A stretch of 17,944 nucleotides of DNA from an uncultured Alphaproteobacteria bacterium (GTDB lineage Bacteria; Pseudomonadota; Alphaproteobacteria; Caulobacterales; Caulobacteraceae): contig CAIZKE010000050.1 of assembly GCA_903933475.1 (NCBI GenBank), positions 1 to 17,944 on the forward strand. Direction: 5' to 3'. The translations under genes were made by a program, and so were the position numbers. Positions 6,924 to 15,127 of the stretch are shown here, piece after piece. Every line of letters starts with the position of its first letter. Position 1 is the stretch's first letter. The notes beneath the pieces are model-generated. The model saw only the letters and a list, made by a program, of their open reading frames with translations, did not search any database and was not told where the DNA came from.

Positions 6924-7925
6924 ATGAAGACCCGTAAGCTTGGCGCGTTCGAAGTCTCGGAGATCGGACTGGGCTGCATGAGCCTGTCCCATGCCTATGG
7001 CCCGCCACCGTCCCGGGCCCAGGCTGAGGCTGTCCTTCTGGGCGCCCTCGACGCCGGTTGCACCTTCTTCGACACCGCTGCGGTCTACGGGCTCGGTCAC
7101 AACGAGCGGCTGGTCGGGGAGGTCCTGGGACCGCACCGTGACCGCTTCGTCCTGGCGTCGAAGTGCGGCCTGTCCAGGGGTGAACAGCGGGAGTTGAACG
7201 GGCGTCCGGAGGTCCTGAAAGCGACCTGCGATGAGAGCCTTCAGCGTCTGCGTGTCGACGTGATCGACCTCTATTACCTTCATCGCTGGGACCGTCGGGT
7301 GCCGATCGAAGAGAGTGTCGGGGCCCTGTCCGACCTCGTGGTGCAGGGTAAGATCCGCTCGATTGGCCTTTCCGAGGTGTCCGCAGGCGCCCTCCGTCGC
7401 GCCCATGCAGTGCACCCCATTGCGGCCCTTCAGACTGAGTATTCGCCCTGGACGCGCAATCCCGAGATCGCCGTCCTCGACGCGTGCCGGGAACTCGGCG
7501 TTGCCTTCGTGGCCTTCAGCCCCGTGGGGCGGGGATTCCTTGCGGGCGGCGTCCGCGAGCTCTCGGGCCTGGATGCGGGCGACTTCCGGGTGGGAATGCC
7601 ACGCTTCCAGGGCGAGGCCTTCCTCAAGAACCTCGATCTCCTGGGCCGGTTCGAGGCCATTGCGCACCAGGCGGGGTGCACGCCGGCGCAGCTCTGCCTG
7701 GCCTGGCTGCTCCAGAAGGATCCGACCCTCATCCCCATCCCGGGGACGACAAGCCCCGATCACATGCGCGAGGACATGGCCGCCTCGGGGATCGTCCTGT
7801 CAGACGAGGTCATGGCCCAGGTCGAGTCCACGGTGAATGCCTCCACGGTTGCCGGGCCCAGGTATGCGCCTGCCATGCAGGCCAGCGTCGATACAGAGAG
7901 ACTTCCGGGAGAGGCTGCGGACTAA
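6924..7925 (+). CDS. Aldo/keto reductase
   Basis: This is a 333-residue NADP(H)-dependent aldo/keto reductase; the substrate is unknown. The catalytic tetrad is complete: Asp50 and Tyr55 (FFDTAAVYG), Lys80 (LASKCG) and His120 (YYLHRWD). The barrel continues with GKIRSIGLSE (142-151), LQTEYSPW (169-176) and AFSPVGRGFLAG. IPGTTSPDHMRED (272-284) is the cofactor phosphate-binding region. These features resemble the AKR13/YakC-type branch, which is recalled rather than computed. It begins 14 bases after gmk with GGAG before the ATG, so it is probably read from the same transcript. It is not part of the usual fab-gmk core and may be a lineage-specific addition. Confidence 0.93.
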   Translation: MKTRKLGAFEVSEIGLGCMSLSHAYGPPPSRAQAEAVLLGALDAGCTFFDTAAVYGLGHNERLVGEVLGPHRDRFVLASKCGLSRGEQRELNGRPEVLKATCDESLQRLRVDVIDLYYLHRWDRRVPIEESVGALSDLVVQGKIRSIGLSEVSAGALRRAHAVHPIAALQTEYSPWTRNPEIAVLDACRELGVAFVAFSPVGRGFLAGGVRELSGLDAGDFRVGMPRFQGEAFLKNLDLLGRFEAIAHQAGCTPAQLCLAWLLQKDPTLIPIPGTTSPDHMREDMAASGIVLSDEVMAQVESTVNASTVAGPRYAPAMQASVDTERLPGEAAD

Positions 7926-7938
7926 AGCTCCGCACCCC

Positions 7939-7973
7939 AAAAAAAGAAGGGCCGCCCCTGGGGACGGCCCTTC
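7939..7973 (-). terminator. Strong intrinsic terminator between convergent genes
   Basis: On the minus strand, GAAGGGCCG and CGGCCCTTC form a 9-bp stem (7946-7954 with 7965-7973) around a 10-base loop that can itself pair further. The stem is followed by an uninterrupted run of seven Ts (7945 to 7939). This is a textbook Rho-independent terminator for the lipoprotein gene reading leftward. On the plus strand the same stem follows the aldo/keto reductase but lacks a T-run, so any action there would be weaker. A second imperfect palindrome (7987-8010, core GGCTGGA/TCCAGCC) sits just before it on the minus strand. Confidence 0.9.
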
Positions 7974-8018
7974 CGAATGCAGTCTGGAACGGCTGGATTC
8001 CAGCCGGTTCAGCCTGAC

Positions 8019-8354
8019 TTACTTCTTTTCAGCCATGGCGGCGCCGGCGGCTTCCTTGGCGGCGCCAGCGACTTCCTTGGCGGCGTCAGCGGCGGCGGCC
8101 GGAGCAGCGGCAGCGGCGGCAGCAGCGCCATCCACGGCGGCGCCAGCGACGGCCGGAGCAGCGGCGGCAGCGTCAGCAGCCGTGGCGGCGGCGTCGGTCG
8201 CCGTGGCGGCAGCGTCGGTCGCCATGGCGGCGGCGTCGGTCGCGGTGGCGGCGGCTGCGTCAGCGGCGGCGGCCGGAGCTTCGGCGGGCTTGCTGCAAGC
8301 GGCGAGCGATGCCACGGCGGCCATGGCGGCCACAGTCAGAGCAATCTTCTTCAT
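8019..8354 (-). CDS. Small alanine-rich lipoprotein with heptad repeats
   Basis: This is a 111-residue predicted lipoprotein of unknown function. The N-terminus is a clear type II signal: MKK, a hydrophobic stretch and the lipobox LAAC with the acylated Cys20; Ser21 follows, giving no inner-membrane retention signal by the E. coli rule. The mature part is about 60% alanine and has no aromatic residue. Residues 37-64 are four copies of a seven-residue unit of the form (T/M)A(T/A)DAAA. The tail (90-111) carries Lys/Glu pairs and ends in EKK. It should be almost wholly helical, perhaps a coiled coil or periplasmic spacer; this is inference. GGGAGAG lies 5 bases before the ATG, and a strong terminator follows the gene. 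No homologous domain was recognised. The opposite strand is also open but reads as low-complexity Gly/Ser. Confidence 0.82.
   Translation of the reverse strand: MKKIALTVAAMAAVASLAACSKPAEAPAAAADAAAATATDAAAMATDAAATATDAAATAADAAAAAPAVAGAAVDGAAAAAAAAPAAAADAAKEVAGAAKEAAGAAMAEKK
8163..8246 (-). repeat. Four tandem 21-bp repeats inside the lipoprotein gene
   Basis: Four near-identical 21-base units, each encoding a seven-residue (T/M)A(T/A)DAAA block (residues 37-64 of the lipoprotein), lie head to tail. The units differ at a few positions, several of them silent. In-frame 21-bp units could expand or contract without breaking the reading frame. Confidence 0.8.
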
Positions 8355-8452
8355 TGGAACTCTCCCGAGATGTCCGAGCGGACGCCCGGCACCACGATGG
8401 CGTCGGAATCACCCCAGGGACCTTGAGACCCTAGGCCCGCCATTCCCTCTGA

Positions 8453-9274
8453 TCAAGCTTTCGTGAGCAGAGCGTCCGCGAGTGCCAGGAAGCCGGCAAG
8501 GGACAAGGTTTCCGGCCGTGAGGACGAATCGACCCCCGCCGCCCTGCACAGGTCCTCGCCGCCAAGGGACTTGAGACCCGAGCGCAGCATCTTTCGCCTC
8601 TGGCCGAAAGCCGCGGCGGTGATGGCCTGAAGTGCATCAAGGCGTTCGCCGCCGATGCCGTCGTCCCGGGGAGCCAGGTGAACGACCGCAGACGCCACCT
8701 TCGGAGGTGGGGTAAAGGCGCGTGCGGGGACCTCCAGCACGATCCGTCGGTCGGTGACGGCCGCTGCGAGGACGGACAGCCGGCCATAGGCCTCGGTCCC
8801 CGGGTCCGCGACGATCCGGTCGGCGACCTCCTTCTGGAACATCAGGGTCAGGGAGACGGGCCGGAAGGGTCCGGTCAGCCACTTGATGAGCAGGGCGGTC
8901 CCGACGTTGTAGGGAAGGTTCGAAACGACGCGGGCAGGATGGCTTCCGGCAAGCTGGCTCTCGTCCACGCGCAGGGCGTCGGCCAGGATCACCTCGAGCT
9001 GGCCTGGAAAGGCGGCACAGAGGTCCTCTAGCAGGGGCGCAAACCGGGCGTCGCGTTCGATGGCGACGACCCGTGCCCCGGTCTCCAGGAGGGCCTGTGT
9101 CAGGCCCCCGGGCCCCGGTCCCACCTCGATCACAAGGCCGTCGGGCCCGCATCCCGACAGCCGGGCGATCTTTCGGGTAACATTCAGGTCGAGGAGGAAG
9201 TGTTGGCCCAGCCCCTTGTTGGCCAGGAGCCCATGGGCGGCAAGTCTGTCGGAGAGACGCTCGGAAAGGGTCAC
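8453..9274 (-). CDS. rsmA: 16S rRNA (adenine1518-N6/adenine1519-N6) dimethyltransferase
   Basis: RsmA (KsgA) dimethylates two adjacent adenines near the 3' end of 16S rRNA late in small-subunit assembly. The 273-residue protein has the expected length. GLGQHFLLD (21-29) is the family N-terminal motif, EVGPGPGGLT (50-59) is the SAM-binding motif I, AIERD places an acidic SAM contact at Glu73, and LADAL has Asp99. NLPYNV (119-124) is the catalytic N6-methyltransferase motif. The C-terminal helical domain is complete. Its ATG overlaps the pdxA stop by four bases (ATGA) with no obvious ribosome site, so translation is probably coupled to pdxA. Confidence 0.96.
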   Translation of the reverse strand: MTLSERLSDRLAAHGLLANKGLGQHFLLDLNVTRKIARLSGCGPDGLVIEVGPGPGGLTQALLETGARVVAIERDARFAPLLEDLCAAFPGQLEVILADALRVDESQLAGSHPARVVSNLPYNVGTALLIKWLTGPFRPVSLTLMFQKEVADRIVADPGTEAYGRLSVLAAAVTDRRIVLEVPARAFTPPPKVASAVVHLAPRDDGIGGERLDALQAITAAAFGQRRKMLRSGLKSLGGEDLCRAAGVDSSSRPETLSLAGFLALADALLTKA

Positions 9275-10266
9275 GCGGCGCGCCGGTCGGCGATGGCGGC
9301 TGCGGCCTTCAGGGCGGCGATGAAGCTGTCCGGGCGCGCCAGGCCCCTGCCGGCGATGTCGAAGGCGGTCCCGTGGTCAGGCGAGGTCCGGACGATGGGC
9401 AGGCCCAGGGTGATGTTCACCCCGCCCCAGAAGTCGAGCATCTTCACCGGGATCAGGGCCTGATCATGATACATGCAGACAATCGCGTCGAAGCGCTCCC
9501 GCATCCCAGCAGCAAACAGGCTGTCGGCGGGCAGGGGGCCCGTTACGTCCATACCCGCCGCCCGCAGGACTTCCACTGCGGGGCGTATCAGATCGATCTC
9601 CTCCCGCCCGATTTCCCCCGACTCGCCGGCATGGGGGTTCAGCCCGGCGATGGCGAGACGCGGGTGGGCACAGCCGAAGTCCCGGGCCAGGGCCTGTTCA
9701 GTGACACGGATCGTCCGCAGGAGGCCCTGGAAGGTCAGGGCCGCCGCGACCCCGGAGATCGGCAGGTGGATGGTCGCCAGGGTGACGCGCAGATCGGCCG
9801 CCGCCAGCATCATGACGGGGCCCCTTTCGCCAGCGAACGGCGCGCCTGCCGTCAGCTCGCCAAGGAATTCGGTGTGCCCGGGATGTCTGAACCCGGCGGC
9901 CTTCAGGACGGCCTTTGAAATCGGGCCCGTGACTATGGCCGCGGCTTTCCCGGACAGGCAGGCCTCGGTTGCCTCGGTGATCCAGCTGGTCACGGCACCC
10001 GCGCCCCCGTGATCGGGCTGACCTGGTCGGACGGGACCTGCAAGCGGGGTCCCCAGCACAGGAATCGCCTCCGGAAAGACGCCTGCGGCCGCCTCCAGCC
10101 TATCCAGGGTGACGATGGGGACTCCTGCAGCCCTGAGGACCGTGGGGTCCCCGAACACGGCGAAGGGGCGACAGCCTTCTGTACGGCGTCGCCAGGCCTC
10201 CGCAATGATCTCCGGGCCAATGCCAGCGGGATCGCCCAAGGTGACGGCGAGGGGCGTGGCCGGCAT
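9271..10266 (-). CDS. pdxA: 4-hydroxythreonine-4-phosphate dehydrogenase
   Basis: PdxA oxidises 4-phospho-hydroxythreonine in the DXP-dependent route to pyridoxal phosphate. The 331-residue protein opens with VTLGDPAGIGPEI, a signature of the family. The three metal-binding histidines are visible at His167 (ATIHLP), His212 (LNPHAGE) and His267 (MYHDQ), matching His166, His211 and His266 of E. coli PdxA. TGPISKAV and HTSPDHGTAFDIAG-type elements are also present. The frame is open to 10332, but the ATG at 10266 is chosen because it gives the family N-terminus and avoids overlap with surA, whose stop lies 10 bases upstream. The ribosome site is weak. Confidence 0.96.
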   Translation of the reverse strand: MPATPLAVTLGDPAGIGPEIIAEAWRRRTEGCRPFAVFGDPTVLRAAGVPIVTLDRLEAAAGVFPEAIPVLGTPLAGPVRPGQPDHGGAGAVTSWITEATEACLSGKAAAIVTGPISKAVLKAAGFRHPGHTEFLGELTAGAPFAGERGPVMMLAAADLRVTLATIHLPISGVAAALTFQGLLRTIRVTEQALARDFGCAHPRLAIAGLNPHAGESGEIGREEIDLIRPAVEVLRAAGMDVTGPLPADSLFAAGMRERFDAIVCMYHDQALIPVKMLDFWGGVNITLGLPIVRTSPDHGTAFDIAGRGLARPDSFIAALKAAAAIADRRAA

Positions 10267-10276
10267 ACCGGCGCGC

Positions 10277-11614
10277 CTAGCGGGTCTCGATGGTGGCGGC
10301 GGTGCGCAGGTCGCGCATGTAGCGCCGGGCAATCATCGACAGCTGCTGGCTGTAAAGCCGACCCTCGATCTGCTGGCGCGAGGCGTCGCCATTGTCAGAG
10401 GCTCCGCGCCCACAGACCGTGAGGATGTGAAGTCCCACATTGGTCCGGATGGGGTCTGAGGTCTGGCCGGGGGCGAGGCCCTCCACGGCGGCCCGGAAGG
10501 CGGGGGAGAGGTCCTTGAGTTCGGCCTCGCCGAGGTCAGCAGCGACCACCCCGGCAATCTTTCCAGCCTCGGCCTCGACCGTCTCGCAGCCCTTCAGCCG
10601 GGACCGGATGTCGTTGAGCTTTGCAGCCGCAGCCCGAACAGCGGGTTCGGGGGCCCCCTGGGGCAGCGGGATCGCCGCCTGCTTGAGGGACACCGTGGCC
10701 GCTGAGGTTCCAGCCCTGCGGTCACGGAGGAAGACGATGTAAACTCCGTCCCGGACGGGAATGGGTCTTGAAAGCTGGCCCGGCCGCATCTGCTCCAGGG
10801 CGGCGTCGACCTCCGGAGGCATTTCTCCGGACGAGATCCAGCCCACATCCCCGCCCGTAGCGGCCGAGGGCGATGCGGAGAACTGGCGGGCGACGGCCGG
10901 GAAGGGCGCACCCTGCTGGATCTGGGAGACCAGTTGGGTGGCGCCGCCAATGGCGACCTCCATGCCGCCTACCCGTCCGGCGTCGATGAAGACCTCTGCG
11001 ATCTGGTACTGGGGCCGCGAGGCCGAGGTGGAAATCCGCTCCATCTCTGCCTTGATTTGGTCTTCACCGATCCGGAGCCGAGAGCCGTAACGGCCGCGCA
11101 CCCAGCGCTGCCAGCCCGACTGCGCCCGTACCTGTTCACGCAGGGTATCGATGCCGATCCCCTGGGCGGCGAGTGAATTGGTAAATTGCTTCAGGTTGGC
11201 GTTGTTTTCCTTAGCCATTTCGGTCAGTTGTTCATCTACTTCCTCATCCGTCGGGATGATGGTGATCTTCTGCTCCTTCTCGACCCGGCGAAGCTCCTGA
11301 ATCTGCAGGCGCTCATCGACGAGGCCGCTCAGGGCTTCCCGCTGGAACTGCGGCAGGTTCTGCTGGGTGGGCTGGATCCCGGAGGTCGCGATCAGCAGGC
11401 GCATGCGCTGGGCCAGGTCGAAGGTCGAGATGATCTCGTCATTCACCACTGCGGCGGCGGTTTCGGAAAGACCCGCCGGTGCGACCTGGAGGGGAGGTGC
11501 GGCCGGTGGTTGCGCCGGGGCATTGGCCTGCCCGACGGCGGGACCTGTGAAGGCTGCAAGCCCGACGCAGGCGGTGGCGAGGGCCTGGCACACCTTCTTC
11601 GCGGCGCGGTTCAT
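10277..11614 (-). CDS. surA: SurA-type periplasmic chaperone / peptidyl-prolyl isomerase
   Basis: SurA escorts unfolded beta-barrel proteins, including LptD, across the periplasm to the BAM complex. From the ATG at 11614 the protein has 445 residues. It has a Sec signal peptide ending near GPAVGQA (about residue 30), a Pro/Ala-rich linker, and a SurA N-terminal chaperone domain (about 50-180) containing VVNDEIIS and LVDERLQIQE. A parvulin domain follows (about 203-297) with GGDVGWISSGEMPPE and SRPIPVRDGVYI. A second, divergent isomerase-like segment (about 300-420) completes it. The frame continues upstream to 11821. An alternative ATG at 11641 would add MHLKDDVSV ahead of the signal peptide. 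I prefer 11614 because it leaves a normal basic n-region. Location just after lptD is the classical arrangement. Confidence 0.92.
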   Translation of the reverse strand: MNRAAKKVCQALATACVGLAAFTGPAVGQANAPAQPPAAPPLQVAPAGLSETAAAVVNDEIISTFDLAQRMRLLIATSGIQPTQQNLPQFQREALSGLVDERLQIQELRRVEKEQKITIIPTDEEVDEQLTEMAKENNANLKQFTNSLAAQGIGIDTLREQVRAQSGWQRWVRGRYGSRLRIGEDQIKAEMERISTSASRPQYQIAEVFIDAGRVGGMEVAIGGATQLVSQIQQGAPFPAVARQFSASPSAATGGDVGWISSGEMPPEVDAALEQMRPGQLSRPIPVRDGVYIVFLRDRRAGTSAATVSLKQAAIPLPQGAPEPAVRAAAAKLNDIRSRLKGCETVEAEAGKIAGVVAADLGEAELKDLSPAFRAAVEGLAPGQTSDPIRTNVGLHILTVCGRGASDNGDASRQQIEGRLYSQQLSMIARRYMRDLRTAATIETR

Positions 11615-11697
11615 CACCGAAACATCATCCTTCAAGTGCATGATCTTGTCCGGCTGCCTTCTGACACGGCTATGAACTTCACTCCAGAGGCGAGACA

Positions 11698-13971
11698 CTA
11701 GCGGGTTCCAAGGGGACCGCCCAATGTGGCGAGCGTGAGGCGGATGTTGACCGAGGTCGACGACCCGAGCTGGCCGACTTGGATGTCTTCCTGACGGTAG
11801 ATGACGTCGAGTCGGGTGCATCCGTCGCGGTAGACGACGCCGATATCCCGGATCACCCAGGCGCTGGCCGCGATGTCCCGGTTTCCATAGAGGGTGACGC
11901 CCCAGTTCTCGTTGAGGAAGACCTCGCCGCCAAGGTCCGCGTTTTCCCGGCGTCCCGACCCCGATGCAGCTTCTTCCTTGAGATAGCGGAAGTACCCTGA
12001 GCCGCGCTTCAGCTGGACATTGGCCCCGGCTTCCGCACGTCGGACGGCCAGGCTGTCGGCGTCCAGGCGGGTCCTCGCGAAGAGGCTGACCCCGGCCATG
12101 GGTTCGGCCTCCACGGCGACGATCCAGTCGGAGGCCTTGCTCGCCAGTCCCGAAGTCGTGGAAAACACCTCGGAGTCCCCTGACCTGAAACTACGGCCAA
12201 GGACGAAGTTCGCGCGCCGGCCATCGTCCCAGAGGATCATGGCTCTGCCGGCGAGGGCCAGGCGCAGGCCGTCCTCGGTCAGGTCATAACCCGGGAAGCG
12301 GTTGAGGCGGAAAAGATTGGAATCGTCGAACACGACGGTGACCGAGTCTTCGTTGAGGTAGACCGGCGACCCCGAAGCATCCTTGCCGACGACGATTCCA
12401 GCTGCGCCCGCCGCAGCCACCGCCTGGCCTGCTGGCTCAAGGATGACCGTGGCGTTCGAAATCCGCCGATACAACGGAAAGGAGACCTCTGCGCCCACTG
12501 AGGCCAGGGCCCTTCCCTGTGTCGAGGATCGGCCGGCGACGCCTTCCAGGTCGCCGAGGCTGTAGCCATCCATCCGCATGTTGCCGAAAACCGAGGCGCG
12601 CAGGCCGTTGAGGAGCGTGTCCGTCCGCCTCCAGTCGCCTTCCAGGGTCACCCTGCGACTGTCGAGCCCAGGGGTTCCACCCGGCGCGCCCGGGGCGGCG
12701 TCGCGGGTCAGGGCGACGCCTGAGGCGCGAATCCTGAGGCGCCCGCCTGCCAGGTTCCCCACGGGCTCGAACCGGCTTTCGACGAAGGGGCCCACCTGGG
12801 GGAAGGTGCGGTCGTCGTCCTCAGGGCGGAGCCCCTGGATGCTGAAGGCCCCTGCCGAGAACCAGGACTTCGCGGTCTGCCGGGTGGCGTAAACCTGGGA
12901 GATCAGACGCCGGTCATCCGGGACAAAGGGCCCCCGGGCCACGTAAACCTCGCCGATGTCGTACTTCTCGAACAGGAGGTCGTCAGAGGTGCGTTCAGCG
13001 CTGAAACCCCATTTCCATTCCGGCGTCAGGGCAAAGGCCCCCGAGGCGAGGATGTAGCTACGCAGGGTCGGATCGCCGAAGGCGTCTCCCTCACCGTCGA
13101 AGTCCCGGTCGTAGGTGAAGCCGCTACGGACGTCGACGGCCCCAGAGCGGAACCTCTGCCGGTAGTGCCCGTTCAGGAAGGGGCTCACCTTGCTGTTGAT
13201 CTGGGGGGAAAGAGTCAGGTCCGCAGAGGGATTGAAAACGAAGAGATAGGGTTGCTCGTAGGACAGCCCCCGTCGGCTGGAGGTCTCCAGGGCCGGCTGC
13301 AGGAAACCCGACCGCCGCTCGGCCTGGGGGTCCGGGTGCCAGAAGACAGGGAGCCACATCACCGGGAGGCCCCGTACCCGGATGACCGCATTGCGGTATC
13401 CGACGATTTGTCTTTCGCGATCCTGGACGATCTGGTCCGCCTGTATGGACCAGGTCGGCCGGGTTTCACTGCCGTCCTTCGCGCAGACTTCGCAGGGGGT
13501 GTAGATCGCTCGGTTCAGTTCATTGAGCGTCTCACTCCGGCGCACAGCGCTGGCTGCCGCGAACTTGATCTCGCCCTCGCTGCGGACGGCGAAGCCCTTG
13601 GCCGCTCCGACCGACAACGACTGGTCGAGGACGATCTCGTCGGCGAACTGCGCGGTCCGATCGGGGTTGAGGATGCGCACGGACCCCTTGGCGCGGATCA
13701 GCCGGTCCGCAGGCTCAAAGACCACTTCGTCGGCCGTGAGGGTGCGACCCTGGAATCGCGCCTGGACGTTCCCCTTCGCAACCGTGCGTCCAGTCTCGGC
13801 ATCCCGCGCAACGCTGTCGGCTTCGAGATAGAGTTGCTCTGGCGACAGGCCGTCCTCTGCGGATAAGGGCTTTGCGGGCGCGGGTGCGGCCATGGCTCCG
13901 CCGGCAGTGCCGAGCAGGGCGACCACCAGAAGTACGATCCCGCAAAGAGCCCTGCGCTCCAAGACCTTCAT
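11698..13971 (-). CDS. lptD: LPS-assembly protein, outer-membrane translocon
   Basis: LptD forms the outer-membrane barrel that inserts LPS into the outer leaflet. The 757-residue precursor has a signal peptide (cleavage near AMA, residue 28) and an OstA/LptA-like N-terminal domain (about 45-145). A long C-terminal region rich in alternating polar and hydrophobic residues forms the barrel. GYRNAVIRVRGLPVMWLPVFWHPDP (about 191-215, split here only by description) is the conserved entry to the barrel. Mature cysteines number three: a C-x-x-C pair at 160 and 163 and one near the end at 718. The ATG at 13971 is chosen over an upstream open frame because it begins the signal peptide. It lies 52 bases after lptG; the ribosome site (GAGGCG) is weak. 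Confidence 0.95.
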   Translation of the reverse strand: MKVLERRALCGIVLLVVALLGTAGGAMAAPAPAKPLSAEDGLSPEQLYLEADSVARDAETGRTVAKGNVQARFQGRTLTADEVVFEPADRLIRAKGSVRILNPDRTAQFADEIVLDQSLSVGAAKGFAVRSEGEIKFAAASAVRRSETLNELNRAIYTPCEVCAKDGSETRPTWSIQADQIVQDRERQIVGYRNAVIRVRGLPVMWLPVFWHPDPQAERRSGFLQPALETSSRRGLSYEQPYLFVFNPSADLTLSPQINSKVSPFLNGHYRQRFRSGAVDVRSGFTYDRDFDGEGDAFGDPTLRSYILASGAFALTPEWKWGFSAERTSDDLLFEKYDIGEVYVARGPFVPDDRRLISQVYATRQTAKSWFSAGAFSIQGLRPEDDDRTFPQVGPFVESRFEPVGNLAGGRLRIRASGVALTRDAAPGAPGGTPGLDSRRVTLEGDWRRTDTLLNGLRASVFGNMRMDGYSLGDLEGVAGRSSTQGRALASVGAEVSFPLYRRISNATVILEPAGQAVAAAGAAGIVVGKDASGSPVYLNEDSVTVVFDDSNLFRLNRFPGYDLTEDGLRLALAGRAMILWDDGRRANFVLGRSFRSGDSEVFSTTSGLASKASDWIVAVEAEPMAGVSLFARTRLDADSLAVRRAEAGANVQLKRGSGYFRYLKEEAASGSGRRENADLGGEVFLNENWGVTLYGNRDIAASAWVIRDIGVVYRDGCTRLDVIYRQEDIQVGQLGSSTSVNIRLTLATLGGPLGTR

Positions 13972-14023
13972 CAACGCCTCATCCGGAAGCGCCGCCTGCG
14001 ATCTCCCGCCAGACGCAACCACT

Positions 14024-15127
14024 TCACCCGTCTTCCGTGTAACAGAGCACGGCGAGGCCGGACAGGAGGGCGACAAGGGGTGGGGCCCAGGCGCCCAGAA
14101 GCGGTGGGATAATGTCTGCGGACGCCAGCGCGCCAGTCATCTGGTTGAAAAAGAAGACCAGAAAGCCGACGGCGGCACCCGCGCCCGCTGCCAGGGCCAG
14201 TCCGCCCTGGCGGGCCAACCGCAGCGACGCAGCGGCAGCCAGTATGGACATGGCCGCGAAGAGCACCGGGGTGGCGATCAACTGGTGGAGCCGCAGGCGG
14301 AAGGCACGGGAGCTGAAACCGGCGAGTTCCGTCTGTCGGATGGCGCCCGGAAGACCCCAGAAGGGCACCGCCTCCGGGGAGGCAAACCGGTCGATTGCAC
14401 TTGTAGAGGTCAAGGTCGACGGGATCGACAGGCTATCGGATCGCACGGCGCTCTGGCCTGCCGACGCTTCACGTACGTCGCTCAGCCGCCAGAAGCCGGC
14501 CTGCAGGACCGCTTGTGCCGCCTCGATGCGGCGGCGGAACTGAAGTCGGCCAGATCCGTCTTTCTGGTAAACGAAGAGCGATACGGCGCGCAGGCGTATG
14601 GAATCTCCCTGCATATCTCTGGACTTGGCGTGGATCACCACAAGGTCGCGGTCGTCACCCTGGCGGAGCCAGACCTCCTTGGGCGCTTCCGCCTGGTAAT
14701 TCTGCAGGATCCGCGCGCGCTCGACTTCAAATCGGGCGGAAAGGCCGGCTGCGAGGGGATTGAGCAGCATAACCACCACAAATCCGGCCACGAGGGCGAA
14801 GGCGGCGGAGGGCGCGATAAAGCGCCAGGCCGAAACGCCCGCCGCCCGCATGGCCGTGAGTTCGCTCGAACGATTCAGACCGACATAGGCGGCAATACCG
14901 CCAAAGAGAAACACGAAGGGTGAGAGAAGCAGGACGAGGCTTGGGGCCCGGAGGAGGGTGAGCCACAGGATTTCCGAGACCTCAGCATCCGCTCGAACAC
15001 CTACAGATCTCGATAATTCCTCGAATTGTATCAGTAGGATGACAGAAGAAATCACAGCGACGGATACCCCCACGGCCCTCAGGGTCCGGCGGAGCAGGTA
15101 GAATTCGAGGACTCCGGGGCCAGACAT
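14024..15127 (-). CDS. lptG: LPS export ABC transporter permease LptG
   Basis: LptG is one of two inner-membrane permeases that, with LptF and the LptB ATPase, extract LPS and push it onto the Lpt bridge. The 367-residue protein has the YjgP/YjgQ layout: three N-terminal membrane segments (about 16-34, 53-80, 104-124), a large periplasmic jellyroll region, and three C-terminal segments (about 275-365). The coupling-helix region reads RSSELTAMRAAGVSAWRF (about 86-103). The ATG at 15127 shares its last base pair with the lptF stop (TGATG on the minus strand), and a hairpin lies immediately upstream. lptB is not in the window. Confidence 0.93.
   Translation of the reverse strand: MSGPGVLEFYLLRRTLRAVGVSVAVISSVILLIQFEELSRSVGVRADAEVSEILWLTLLRAPSLVLLLSPFVFLFGGIAAYVGLNRSSELTAMRAAGVSAWRFIAPSAAFALVAGFVVVMLLNPLAAGLSARFEVERARILQNYQAEAPKEVWLRQGDDRDLVVIHAKSRDMQGDSIRLRAVSLFVYQKDGSGRLQFRRRIEAAQAVLQAGFWRLSDVREASAGQSAVRSDSLSIPSTLTSTSAIDRFASPEAVPFWGLPGAIRQTELAGFSSRAFRLRLHQLIATPVLFAAMSILAAAASLRLARQGGLALAAGAGAAVGFLVFFFNQMTGALASADIIPPLLGAWAPPLVALLSGLAVLCYTEDG

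Noticed and set aside
6828..7763. A 311-codon minus-strand open frame opposite gmk and the aldo/keto reductase
   Set aside because: It crosses the boundary of two well-recognised plus-strand genes, has no ribosome site and shows no family motif; it is explained by GC-rich codon bias.
8355..8452. Gap between rsmA and the lipoprotein gene, searched for a promoter, a terminator or a small RNA
   Set aside because: No clear -35/-10 pair or stem with a T-run was found. Only the lipoprotein ribosome site is supportable, so whether the gene has its own promoter remains open.
7837..8466. Plus-strand Gly/Ser- and Ala-rich open frames opposite the small lipoprotein
   Set aside because: The minus strand has a signal peptide, lipobox, ribosome site and matching terminator. 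The plus-strand readings are low-complexity by-products of the repeated GCN codons.
13892..14923. A 343-codon plus-strand open frame opposite lptD and lptG
   Set aside because: The minus strand encodes LptD and LptG with clear signal peptide and membrane segments. The plus-strand translation is charged and motif-free.
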